32,249 nucleotides of DNA from Streptomyces sp. SID4985 (GTDB lineage Bacteria; Actinomycetota; Actinomycetes; Streptomycetales; Streptomycetaceae). Position 1 is the first letter of the stretch, and the number at the start of each line of letters is the position of its first letter. Where the stretch lies: assembly GCF_009863025.1 (NCBI RefSeq), contig NZ_WWIR01000260.1, positions 1 through 32,249 of the forward strand. Reading direction: 5' to 3'. A program made the position numbers and the translations under genes. A model generated the notes under the pieces. That model searched no databases. It saw only the letters and a program-made list of their open reading frames with translations, and was not told the origin of the DNA. Shown piece by piece: positions 1 to 7,776 of this stretch.

Positions 1-106
1 TCGCCGATGCTCCGCATCGACTCCCTCCTCCGCCTTACGATGCACGGCGCCAGACGCCGCTCCCTGATCCGGCGTGATCGGCGAGACACCCCCTAGCGGG
101 GGCGGG

Positions 107-664
107 TCACTCGGGCCGAGGATGACAGGGCTTCCCCGCCCCGAGCGACTTCGTATACCCCTGGATCAACTGCCCCATGGCCCCCTCGTCCTCCCGCCCG
201 GGCTTCAGCACCTGCACGAGCGTGCTGACGTCCTCCTTCTCCACCCCGGCCCCGCGGCACTCCACCAACGACGCGGCTCCCCCACCGGCGTACACCTCGG
301 AACCCCCCTCCGCCTCCTTCTGGTCCCAGATCTTCAGCTCATGAATCAGGATGTGCCGAGCCGACCAGCCCGGCGTGATCCACTCCTGCGTGACGACCAG
401 CACGGTCCGCTTGTCGACCGCCACCTCACAGAGATACGACCCGTCCTCCTTGGCCCCGACCTGCTTGACGGCAACCCGCTCCCCGTTCGCGGGCAGCACC
501 CGCGAGAGTGCCGTGGACGGCACCGAGACGCCGCACAGGGACGCGGGGACGGCGAAGTCCTGCTTCGCCTCGCCGGAGGAGCAGCCGGATGCTCCGACCA
601 TGGCGAGCAGGAGCGCGCCGGCGCTCAGCGCGTACGACGACGATTTCGTGCGCGCTCTGTCCAC
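107..664 (-). CDS. secreted lipoprotein, ESX-linked four-cysteine family, copy 1
   Basis: A predicted lipoprotein of 185 aa with no function I can name. It has a basic N-terminus, a hydrophobic stretch (ALLLAMVGASGC) ending in a lipobox cysteine, then SSGE, so it should be exported and lipid-anchored to the outer face of the membrane. The mature part carries four further cysteines, in the contexts SLCGVSVP, YLCEVAVDK, LVECRGAG and KPCHP near the C-terminus. The same spacing occurs in the two genes upstream, and the sequence is clearly homologous to both. The frame stays open far upstream, but that part overlaps copy 2. I chose the GTG at 664 because it aligns with the starts of copies 2 and 3. 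A GTG at 682, overlapping the stop of copy 2, is an alternative. This is the last gene of the minus-strand run. Confidence 0.8.
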   Translation of the reverse strand: MDRARTKSSSYALSAGALLLAMVGASGCSSGEAKQDFAVPASLCGVSVPSTALSRVLPANGERVAVKQVGAKEDGSYLCEVAVDKRTVLVVTQEWITPGWSARHILIHELKIWDQKEAEGGSEVYAGGGAASLVECRGAGVEKEDVSTLVQVLKPGREDEGAMGQLIQGYTKSLGAGKPCHPRPE

Positions 665-678
665 TGACCGCCCGACAA

Positions 679-1218
679 TCACTCGGAAGTGGGATTGCAG
701 AGGCTCTGCGGCTTCAGGGAGTTGTTGTATCCGCGCATCAACTGCCCCATCGCCTTCTCGTCCCGCCGCCCGGGCTCCAGCACCTTGATGAACGTGCTGA
801 CGTCGAACTTCTTCACCCCAGCGTCCTGGCACTTCACCACCGACGCGGCGGCCCGGTCCGAGTAGACGACGGCGCCACCGTCCGCCGACTTCTGCTGCCA
901 GAGGCCCAGGCGCTCCACCAGAACGTGCTGGGCACTCCAGCCCGCGGTGACCCATTCCGTGCTGACGACGAGCACGATGTGCTTGTCGACCGTCACCTCG
1001 CACAGAGGCGACTCCTTGTCCCATGCCCCCTGCTGCTGAACGGAGACCCGCTTCCCGCTCGCGGGCAGGAGCCGCGAGAGCGCTTCGGACGGCACGGAAA
1101 CGCCGCAGAGTGACGTGGGCACGGTGAACTCCTGCTTCGCCTCGGCGGAGGAGCAACCGCCAGAGCCCAGCACGGCCAGCAGGAGCGCTCCGACGCCCAG
1201 CGCGTACGACGACCTCAC
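679..1218 (-). CDS. secreted lipoprotein, ESX-linked four-cysteine family, copy 2
   Basis: A 179-aa predicted lipoprotein. The GTG start has an AAGGAG ribosome site five bases away. Residues 1-22 form a signal peptide ending SGGC with lipid-modified Cys22. Conserved cysteines follow at 38 (SLCGVSVP), 73 (PLCEVTVDK), 130 (VVKCQDAG) and 174 (SLCN), suggesting two disulfides outside the cell. The middle contains WVTAGWSAQHVL, and the C-terminal third has VLEPGRRDEKAMGQLMRGY, both shared with the neighbouring copies. The reaction or ligand is unknown. It sits in a tandem array downstream of a WXG-motif ESX protein, so a role as surface partner or immunity-type protein of that cargo is possible but is inference only. 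Confidence 0.88.
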   Translation of the reverse strand: MRSSYALGVGALLLAVLGSGGCSSAEAKQEFTVPTSLCGVSVPSEALSRLLPASGKRVSVQQQGAWDKESPLCEVTVDKHIVLVVSTEWVTAGWSAQHVLVERLGLWQQKSADGGAVVYSDRAAASVVKCQDAGVKKFDVSTFIKVLEPGRRDEKAMGQLMRGYNNSLKPQSLCNPTSE

Positions 1219-1240
1219 GCGTGCTCCTTCCCGCTGCCGG

Positions 1241-1777
1241 TCAGTCGGACCGGCACGGGTTCCGGGCCTTCAACGACAGGGTGTACCCGCGCATCAACTG
1301 CCCCATGGCTTTCTCGTCCTGCCGACCCGGCTTGAGTACCTTGACGAGTGTTCCCACGTCGTACTTCTTCACCCCGGCCGCCTGGCACTTCACCACCGAC
1401 GCGCCGCCCCGATCCGCGTAGACGACAGCGCCGCCGTCCGCCGACTGCTGGTCCCAGATCTTCATTTCGTGGATGAGGACGTGCCGGGCCGAGTAACCGG
1501 CCGTGACCCACATCTGGTTGACGATCAGCACGACGTTTTTGTCGACCGTCACTTTGCAGAGGAACGAACCGTCTTCCCATGTCCCGTCCTGCTGGACGGA
1601 GACCCGGGCGCCATCGGCGGGGAGCAGCCGCGAGAGCGCGGCGGAGGGCACGGAGACACCGCACAGGGATTTGGGGGCCGCGAACTCCTGCGTTGCCTCG
1701 TCCGAGGAGCAGCCAGACGCTCCCACCACCGCCAACAAGAACGCGCCGACGCCCCACGCGTACGACGATGACCTCAC
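1241..1777 (-). CDS. secreted lipoprotein, ESX-linked four-cysteine family, copy 3
   Basis: A 178-aa predicted lipoprotein. The GTG start follows GAGAGGGG by five bases. The signal peptide ends GASGC, and the mature domain has cysteines in SLCGVSVP, FLCKVTVDK, VVKCQAAG and NPCRSD. It is the closest relative of copies 1 and 2: VPSAALSRLLPADGARV, WVTAGYSARHVLIHEMKIWD and LKPGRQDEKAMGQLMRGY have near-identical counterparts in both. The gap of 22 bases to copy 2 and the common strand suggest one transcript starting upstream at the small protein at 5128. No enzyme motif is visible. Confidence 0.88.
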   Translation of the reverse strand: MRSSSYAWGVGAFLLAVVGASGCSSDEATQEFAAPKSLCGVSVPSAALSRLLPADGARVSVQQDGTWEDGSFLCKVTVDKNVVLIVNQMWVTAGYSARHVLIHEMKIWDQQSADGGAVVYADRGGASVVKCQAAGVKKYDVGTLVKVLKPGRQDEKAMGQLMRGYTLSLKARNPCRSD

Positions 1778-1801
1778 GATTGCCCCTCTCCGAATCCGTG
1801 A

Positions 1802-2327
1802 CTAACAGGGTTGCTGCTTTCCCAGTGCCGCCGTGTAGCCGGAGATGAGCGCCTTCATGGCGGACTCGTCCCGGCGCCCCGGCTTCAGAGTCCGGACGTA
1901 CGTGCTCATGGACTCGTCCTGCGCACTGGCCTGTACGCAGGGCACGACCGAAACCGCTGCCCCGCCCGTGTAGGCGATCGAGTCACCCCCCAGCAGGCTC
2001 CATAAGGCCGATGCGGCGGTCGTACGACGCGATGTTCCACGCTGAGCGGCTCGCATCGACACGCTCCTGCTCGACCGAGAGCACCGGCTTCCCATCGACA
2101 CTCACCGTGCAGACGTTGCTGGTATCGGCCGTGGACGGAGGGCCCGTTGCGTGAAGGCGCGTTCCGGAAGCGGGCAGCAGTCGACCGAGCGGGGCCGCCG
2201 GAACGGCAACTCCGCACAGCTCGTCAGGTACGGCGAAGCCGCGTGTCGGCCCACCCGACGAACATCCGGCAACGCATCCCACGGCCAGTCCCGCCGACAG
2301 GACGATCTCCACTACGAGACGCCTCAA
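1802..2327 (-). pseudogene. secreted lipoprotein, copy 4, interrupted by a frameshift
   Basis: This is the most diverged member of the lipoprotein array and it reads in two frames. The N-terminal part starts at a TTG (2327) that overlaps the TGA of the upstream WXG gene (TTGA) and has GGAGAG nine bases ahead. It encodes MRRLVVEIVLSAGLAVGCVAGC, LCGVAVPAAPLGRLLPASG and VCTVSVDGKPVLSV, then stops at 1983. The C-terminal part, in the next frame, runs through VVPCVQAS, VRTLKPGRRDESAMKALI and a final QQPC to 1802. Aligned to the other copies, one extra base somewhere in 1986-2010 explains the break. A run of six C (G on the coding strand) at 1986-1991 is the obvious slip site. It could be a true inactivation or a sequencing error. 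Confidence 0.75.
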
Positions 2328-4633
2328 TGCGCGCTGCTCTCCGACTTCCACTGAGCTCCATCCGTATGGCTGAGGCCGGCGGAATTGGCGGCCGCTCTGC
2401 GAAGGTCTTCGGCAGTGTCCGGATTGACGGATTCGTTGTTCACCAAGGCCTTGTCCACGGCCGCCTTCGCGGAGTCCACGGCAGCCATCCTTCCCTCGGA
2501 ATAGCTCGAGCCCGCCTGCGTATCGGCCTCGGTCGCGGTGTCGCGCTCGATACTCTTCATGATGGACTCCTGGATGTCCTCGGAGGCCCATTCGAGGGGA
2601 GCACCGGCGATCGGTACCCGCTCGCCCACCTTCTCGATCCCCATGCCCAGAATGCGGTTCACCCACTTCTGTTTGTCGGCGGCGGCCTCGTTGAATTCCT
2701 TGTCGGAGGCGGAGTGGTACTCGTAGATCGCGTGCGCCCTGGCATCGCTCATGACACCGGCGATCGCAGACCCGGGCGCGACGGCGGCCCCTACACGCCC
2801 GTCCAGCGAGGCGGTTGAATCAGTCGGATCGTTGATGACGTGGTTCACCGCCTCACTTGTGTACGCCTGCTGCGCGCTGGTGATGGCCGAATACGCATCG
2901 GGGTCCTGTCCCACCTCGCCGAGGAACCGGGCGGCGTGATCCGGATTGAGGCCTGCGGCCGCTCCGAACGTCGGGAACAGGCTGCTGTTGGGATCCTCCC
3001 GGTACATGGCCTGCTGGAAGTCCCCCATGTACTCGGCCGTGATGTCCCCCAAACTCCCCCGCATCGCATACAAGGGCCCCGACTCCGCGTCCTCCAGCTC
3101 CCCGTTCTCGTTGTGCCGGATCAGTTCCGGATGTTCGCCGAACTTGTCGACGATCTCGCCCACCAGCTGGGCCCGCGCCTCGGTGTGGCGGATGGCGTCG
3201 GCGGCCGGGTCGCCGTCGTAGGGGCGGCCCGTGGTGGCGGATTCCAGGGCGTGACCGAGGGCGGTGGGGCCGAAGCCGAGGGCGGCCTTGGTCTTGTCCT
3301 CGTCCGCGAGGATGTTGGTCGCGTTGGTGTCGACCGTCCACTCGAAGTCCTTGTCGGTGAACAGGTCGAGGTAGGAGGAGAAACCGGGGTTGCCGCCCGG
3401 CTTGACGGTGCCGTCCTCGTTGTAGGCGGTCGGGGCCGAGGTGAAGAACTTCTCCGAAGCCTCGGGGCTGTGCCCGAGCGCCTCCAGAACGCTGTTGAGG
3501 GGATCGTTGCCGCTGCCGAGCTTGCCGGAGGGGTTGAAGCCGTAGCTGTCGGGGCTCCCGGCCGGCTTGTCGGAGACGAAGAAGTGCGGGTCCTTCTTGT
3601 GGAGTTGGGTGATGTGCTCCGCGATGGGGTTGAGGAACCGCGGGTCGTAGTCGCCGTAGCGGAGCAGCCCGCCGAGGACCTGGTAGCCGTACGGCTTGTT
3701 CCACTGCCCCTGTTCCCAGCCGAGCCGCCGGGTGCCGAGCCGCCGGAAGTCCTGGCCCCAGCTGTCGGGCAGGTGATGCCGGTGGTCGGGGTCGGTCGCG
3801 TTGGCGAGGTTGTAGCCCATCACCCGCTGGAGATCGCGTACTTCGTCCAGCCGTGTCTTGGACGCGTCGGCGCCGGTGCCGTCGATGGACATCGCGGCGT
3901 AGAACTCCAGCGCCTTCTCGGGGCCGCCGAGCCCCTTGTAGAACTCCGTCGAGAACTCCCCGTCCTTCTCACCGGCGTTGAACCGCAACAGCTCGTTGAG
4001 TTCACGCAGCTCCGCGTCGGACATCCTGTCGCCCTTGCGGGCGAGTTCGACCGCGCGCTCGGCCTCCGCGTCGTTCAGGGACTCGTAATTGGTGTGGCCC
4101 GCGTTGTGCCGGTCGCTGCCGTGGATCTTTCCCAGCGCGCGGGAGACCGAGGCGTCGATCTCCTCCGCGTGGGCGACGATCCGGTTGATCTTGCTTTCCA
4201 GTGCCTGCCGGGAGTCGAGCTGCTCCTGCGTCCGCTCGTCGGTGTCCCCGCGCACATGAGGGAAGAAGCAGCGGGCCTTCCCGCCCCCGATGTCCTCGAC
4301 CCGCACCCCGAGTTGCGCGGCCTCGACGTCGACGGCCGTCCTGAGCTGCTTCTGCAGCGACTCCAGCTCACGGTGCCCGTCGTCCAGCACCTGGTGCACG
4401 CTGTGCGCCTCGGCGTGGAGATCCGCGACCTCCTTGGCCGTCTTGGTGACGAACTCCCGCGTCACGGTGGCGTTGACGCCCGCCCACCGGGCGGAGTCGG
4501 ACTTCGACCGCATCCCCGTACGCGCGTTGTCGGCGGCCTTCTTCAGGCCGTCCGCGGCCGACTTCCAGTCGGCCACGGCGGAGGCGAGCCGGCCGAGGTC
4601 CACCTCGGCGAGATCGGTGAAGGTGAGAGCCAC
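2324..4633 (-). CDS. large WXG-motif ESX-associated protein A (DUF6571-like)
   Basis: A 769-aa protein, probably a type VII secretion cargo or accessory factor. The GTG start lies ten bases after the stop of small protein A. The first ~65 residues look like a WXG100 hairpin: a helix with VADWKSAADGLKKAADNA, then a turn with W50-A51-G52 in ARWAGVNATV. A long alpha-rich region (65-200) follows, then a conserved body with LRYGDYDPRFLNP (~325) and LEALGHSPEASEKFF (~385). There is no signal peptide and no convincing TM segment. It is a full-length paralogue of the protein at 10628-12910, with the same motifs at the same positions. I think the family is DUF6571, with moderate certainty. No nuclease, lipase, ADP-ribosyltransferase or other toxin motif stands out. 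Confidence 0.85.
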   Translation of the reverse strand: MALTFTDLAEVDLGRLASAVADWKSAADGLKKAADNARTGMRSKSDSARWAGVNATVTREFVTKTAKEVADLHAEAHSVHQVLDDGHRELESLQKQLRTAVDVEAAQLGVRVEDIGGGKARCFFPHVRGDTDERTQEQLDSRQALESKINRIVAHAEEIDASVSRALGKIHGSDRHNAGHTNYESLNDAEAERAVELARKGDRMSDAELRELNELLRFNAGEKDGEFSTEFYKGLGGPEKALEFYAAMSIDGTGADASKTRLDEVRDLQRVMGYNLANATDPDHRHHLPDSWGQDFRRLGTRRLGWEQGQWNKPYGYQVLGGLLRYGDYDPRFLNPIAEHITQLHKKDPHFFVSDKPAGSPDSYGFNPSGKLGSGNDPLNSVLEALGHSPEASEKFFTSAPTAYNEDGTVKPGGNPGFSSYLDLFTDKDFEWTVDTNATNILADEDKTKAALGFGPTALGHALESATTGRPYDGDPAADAIRHTEARAQLVGEIVDKFGEHPELIRHNENGELEDAESGPLYAMRGSLGDITAEYMGDFQQAMYREDPNSSLFPTFGAAAGLNPDHAARFLGEVGQDPDAYSAITSAQQAYTSEAVNHVINDPTDSTASLDGRVGAAVAPGSAIAGVMSDARAHAIYEYHSASDKEFNEAAADKQKWVNRILGMGIEKVGERVPIAGAPLEWASEDIQESIMKSIERDTATEADTQAGSSYSEGRMAAVDSAKAAVDKALVNNESVNPDTAEDLRRAAANSAGLSHTDGAQWKSESSAH

Positions 4634-4642
4634 GGAAGTCCC

Positions 4643-5128
4643 CTACTTGAAGTACTCGTCGAGCTGGGACACCGGCACGGCGCCCCCGTCACCGCCGCGC
4701 AGCACCGTCCCGATCCTGGCGTCGTCCTCCGCGTGCAGCCTCTTCGTGTAGTCCAGGTGGTCCGAGATGTGCGCACACGCCTGGAGCACCGACTTCACCT
4801 GCGAACTCCACACATCCACAGTCGTGTTGAGCGCGCCGCCGAGCTGAAAACCGTGCGACTTCAGCGAGGCCGCCGCCTGCGCGGTGGAGCCGCTCCCGCT
4901 CTTGTCCGCCCCGGCGCCCGCGATGTCCGCGCAGCCCTTGACCTCGTCGTAGAGGAGATGGGCGTCATGGCCGACGGCACCGAGGTCGTCCTGGTGCACG
5001 ACCAGATCCCCGCCGCCACCGCCGCCCCCGCCGTCCGGCGCGACCTGGTTCAGCCGCGTATGCGCCGTACGGTCCGAAGGCCGCTGCGCTGCCTCAGCCT
5101 TGAGCTGTTCCCACTCGTCCCACGCCAT
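4643..5128 (-). CDS. small helical ESX-associated protein A (partner of WXG protein A)
   Basis: A 161-aa protein that I cannot name. The ATG start follows GGAGG by eight bases. It begins MAWDEWEQLKAEAAQ, has a run of eight glycines around residue 35 (encoded by GGC/GGT/GGG codons, so not a simple slip), then predicted helices. The C-terminal part has QVKSVLQACAHISDHLDYTK, which is the region best conserved with its paralogue at 12916-13362. There is no signal peptide or TM segment. It lies ten bases upstream of the large WXG protein, as in the second module. By analogy with small helical partners encoded next to LXG effectors of other type VII systems, it may chaperone or co-target the large protein. 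That is inference. Confidence 0.82.
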   Translation of the reverse strand: MAWDEWEQLKAEAAQRPSDRTAHTRLNQVAPDGGGGGGGGDLVVHQDDLGAVGHDAHLLYDEVKGCADIAGAGADKSGSGSTAQAAASLKSHGFQLGGALNTTVDVWSSQVKSVLQACAHISDHLDYTKRLHAEDDARIGTVLRGGDGGAVPVSQLDEYFK

Positions 5129-5566
5129 GGAGTGGACCTCCGTTCCCCGGTGACCGCGCCGGTCGTCCGGCGCCCCCGTGTCGGTCTGCCGTCAACGTAG
5201 CAACCGAGGCTCGGTGAAATCTCCGTCCCGAACAGTTCGGCAAGGCGACAGCCCTTTCACGGGGGTGATGTTTTGTGGATGCAAAGTTCCCATTGACCCG
5301 GACCTGGGAGGTCGTACGGCCCGTTCCGTACGTGAAAGTTCTGTGTTCGCGGAGCGGAAATTCCGCCCGTTCGGCCCGAGTTGCCGGATCTGCGGGGCCC
5401 TGGCGACCCCCTGATCCGGGACATGGTTGCAACTTAACCGTCGCAGAGTTCAGTTGGCCGCGATTTACACAGTGACTACAGTGGTCCGTGACGGTACGGG
5501 GGTACGGCTGCGTACGACCCCTTTGTCAAAAGTTGCACAAACGGGGTACGGGGAAGGGGTCGTCCG
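5129..5566. other. divergent intergenic region between module A and the esx operon
   Basis: A 438-base non-coding stretch between divergent genes, and the longest gap in the ESX locus. It holds a good promoter candidate for the plus-strand operon (5454-5482) and a cluster of GTACG words at 5494, 5502, 5512 and 5546 just ahead of the ribosome site of the 5567 gene. No convincing promoter for the minus-strand gene was found. Open frames across it have no coding character. Confidence 0.7.
5454..5482 (+). promoter_or_regulatory. candidate sigma-70-type promoter of the esx operon
   Basis: TTGGCC (5454-5459), a 17-base spacer, then TACAGT (5477-5482). This is a close match to the HrdB-type consensus of streptomycetes. 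The expected start near 5489 would give a leader of about 78 bases before the GTG at 5567. Confidence 0.5.
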
Positions 5567-6031
5567 GTGGCTGGCGGTAGCGGCTCGCATGTCAGGCGCG
5601 GAATCGACGCGCTGTCGAAGTTCAAGACGAAGGTCGACGACGCGCTGCGCACGTTCGAGGACGCCCCGGGCGGGCCGTCCAAGGTCGCGCAGCACAGGCT
5701 CGAGAGAAGCTCGTTCGGCGGCGCGAACGCCCCGTTCCACGAGGCGGTCGACCTGCACGGCCAGTACGAGCGCGTCCACGAGCGGCTCACCTATCTGTCG
5801 AAGTCCCTGGGACTCCAGATCGAGGCGCTGACCCTCGCCACCCGGGCGTCCGACGGGACGTACGACGGGGCCGAGGCCGAGGTGGAGCGACGGTTCTGGG
5901 AGATCAAGTCGCATCTCGACGAGGAGCACAAGAAGGCGACGGAGCCGCACGACAAGAAGCCCGAGTCGCACGACAAGAAGCCGGAGCCTCTTCGAGAGAC
6001 CAGCAAGACGGCCGTGAAGGACTACCAGTGA
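5567..6031 (+). CDS. small helical protein with YxxxE motif, first gene of the esx operon
   Basis: A 154-aa hydrophilic, mostly helical protein of unknown function. The GTG start has GGAAGGGG seven bases ahead. The N-terminal 85 residues read like two helices with a SSFGGANA turn. Y99-D100-G101-A102-E103 fits the YxxxD/E signal carried by one partner of ESX substrate pairs. The tail is charged and holds two copies of HDKKPE (about residues 127-138). The gene overlaps the next one by four bases (GTGA), so the two are translationally coupled. I infer an EspC/PE-like partner for the PPE-like protein that follows. I do not recognise a named family. Confidence 0.8.
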   Translation: MAGGSGSHVRRGIDALSKFKTKVDDALRTFEDAPGGPSKVAQHRLERSSFGGANAPFHEAVDLHGQYERVHERLTYLSKSLGLQIEALTLATRASDGTYDGAEAEVERRFWEIKSHLDEEHKKATEPHDKKPESHDKKPEPLRETSKTAVKDYQ

Positions 6032-7752
6032 GCGACAACTGGCGGCAGAAGCCGCAGTACAAGGCCGACGTCGAGCAGGCGGACGTCCAGGTCGGCGTGG
6101 TCGACGTACTCAACTCCCTGAGCGGCCTGTTCAAGGGCACCCCGCTGGGGGCTCCGCTGCTCCTCGGCCGGACCGACTTCGAGAACCACGACCTCAACGA
6201 GATGATCGACCTGGTCGAGCACGCCAACCCGGAGCATCTGGAGCAGGCGAGCAAGACCCTGTGGGACGCCCGCACGGCCATCCACGACGCCGCCACCGAC
6301 CTGGACACCAACCTCGGCCAGGTCGACTGGGAGGGCGAGGGCGCGGACGCCTTCCACAAGTGGACCAAGGACCTCGTCAACTGGACCAAGGACCTCGCGA
6401 CCTACGCCGACGTCGCCGCGACCCAGATCGACGCGGCGGCCTCCGGCCTGGCCTCCGTCCGCAAGTCCATGCCCCCACGCGACCACCGCCCCGCCGCCGA
6501 CCAGCAGCGCCCCCACGACCTCCCCAAGGCCAAGCAGGTCGACACCAACCCGGACTACACGGCCGCCGTGAGGGTCGAGAAGAACCGGCAGGAGGCGATC
6601 AACCAGATGAACCGGTTGGCGTCCTTCTACTCGGTCTCGGCCATGACACTGAAGGCCGCGCCTGAGCCGGAGCCGCTTCGGGGGATGCCGGATGTGGGGG
6701 TGCCGAAGCCGCCGCAATGGGTGGAGGGAGGGCGGTCTCCAGTAGGTTCCGGAACGGCGACCTCGTCCAGTACGCCCAGGCATGTGGCCGAGGGCCGTCA
6801 CGAAGCGCTGGCCGCATCTCATGGCGCGGAGACGGCCACAAGCGGGCTTGCTCACAAGACGCCGCACGAGTCCACAGCACCGGTCGCTCATGACATCGGC
6901 ACCGAGGTCAACACGGTGGGCACGTTGCCCGCGTCGGCCCCCACGGTGCCTACGACTCACCCCGCGCCCACGCTTCCGACCGCTGGCGGTGGGGGACAGT
7001 TTCCCGCGTCGTTCCCGGGGCCCGGGGCGCCGTCTCCGATCATGCCCGCCACTGGGCGGCCTACCGGAGTCGGAGGCCCGGTCAACCGACTGCCTCTGTC
7101 CGGCCAAGGCCGCACGGGCCCGACGGGTATCGGCAGCGGTCGAGGTACGCAGGGCCCCACCGCACAGACGGGACGGTCCTCGGTCGGCGGCCGCGCGCCA
7201 CAAGGCCCGCTGGGGCAGGCCGCTCGCGCCACCGGGCGTACGGCTCCTGCCGGTCAGTCGCCGCTGCGCGGCGCGACCCAGCCGGGACAGTCGCCGATGG
7301 GGCGTGGGGTCACCGGCGGAACGCCACGTGCCAGTGGGCCGACCGGACGTTCCGGCGCGGTCAACCCTGCCGGTCCGGTGCGCAATGGCGTGGTCGGCGG
7401 CAAGCCCGTCGTAGGCCGTACACCGGGAACTGCGGCCGGTCCCCGTGTGCCGCGCGGAATGGTCGTTGGCACTGGCGAGTCGGCCTCCTCCGCGCAGCCC
7501 AAGGGGCCGCTCGGCGGCCGAGGTGTCATCGGGTCGCCTACGGCGAAGTCCGATCCCGCTGCCGGTCAGGCCGCCCTGCGCTCGGCGAGGAATTCGAACA
7601 GCGTGGTCGGCGCCCCCCGGGCCAAGTCCGACACGCCCAAGGACTCCGGGAAGGGCCTCGGCCGCGGAGCGGTGGGAGCCGACTCCCACGACGGAAAGCA
7701 CGGCTCGTCGCAGAAGAAGAAGCGGCGTGACGCGCCGAAGCAGAGCGACTGA
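6028..7752 (+). CDS. PPE-like WXG protein with Gly/Pro/Thr-rich tail
   Basis: A 574-aa protein. Residues ~60-215 are helical and contain the turn W101-E102-G103 in QVDWEGEGADAF, followed by a long helix with KWTKDLVNWTKDLATYAD. This is the arrangement of WXG/PPE-type ESX substrates. From ~225 to the end the chain is low-complexity, rich in G, P, T, R and S with recurring GPTGR/GRGxxGG-like words, and it ends in a lysine-rich stretch (QKKKRRDAPK). There is no TM segment or signal peptide. The start overlaps the preceding stop by four bases. Its place between a YxxxE protein and mycosin suggests a secreted or surface-exposed substrate. An open frame antisense to it (6022-7818) is a GC artefact. 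Confidence 0.85.
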   Translation: MSDNWRQKPQYKADVEQADVQVGVVDVLNSLSGLFKGTPLGAPLLLGRTDFENHDLNEMIDLVEHANPEHLEQASKTLWDARTAIHDAATDLDTNLGQVDWEGEGADAFHKWTKDLVNWTKDLATYADVAATQIDAAASGLASVRKSMPPRDHRPAADQQRPHDLPKAKQVDTNPDYTAAVRVEKNRQEAINQMNRLASFYSVSAMTLKAAPEPEPLRGMPDVGVPKPPQWVEGGRSPVGSGTATSSSTPRHVAEGRHEALAASHGAETATSGLAHKTPHESTAPVAHDIGTEVNTVGTLPASAPTVPTTHPAPTLPTAGGGGQFPASFPGPGAPSPIMPATGRPTGVGGPVNRLPLSGQGRTGPTGIGSGRGTQGPTAQTGRSSVGGRAPQGPLGQAARATGRTAPAGQSPLRGATQPGQSPMGRGVTGGTPRASGPTGRSGAVNPAGPVRNGVVGGKPVVGRTPGTAAGPRVPRGMVVGTGESASSAQPKGPLGGRGVIGSPTAKSDPAAGQAALRSARNSNSVVGAPRAKSDTPKDSGKGLGRGAVGADSHDGKHGSSQKKKRRDAPKQSD

Positions 7753-7776
7753 ACACAAGCGAGGACGTACACAGGC

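Noticed and set aside
2324-4633. Toxin catalytic domain in the large WXG proteins
   Set aside because: I looked for nuclease (HNH, HxxD), lipase (GxSxG with His/Asp), ADP-ribosyltransferase and NADase motifs and found none I would defend.
2840-5200. Long plus-strand open frame (786 aa) antisense to WXG protein A
   Set aside because: High-GC shadow frame rich in G, V, R and L with no domain. The minus-strand protein has a paralogue, a ribosome site and conserved motifs.
5314-5550. Repeated GTACG words considered as a CRISPR-like or iteron array
   Set aside because: The words are too short and irregularly spaced; no spacer structure and no replication gene nearby.
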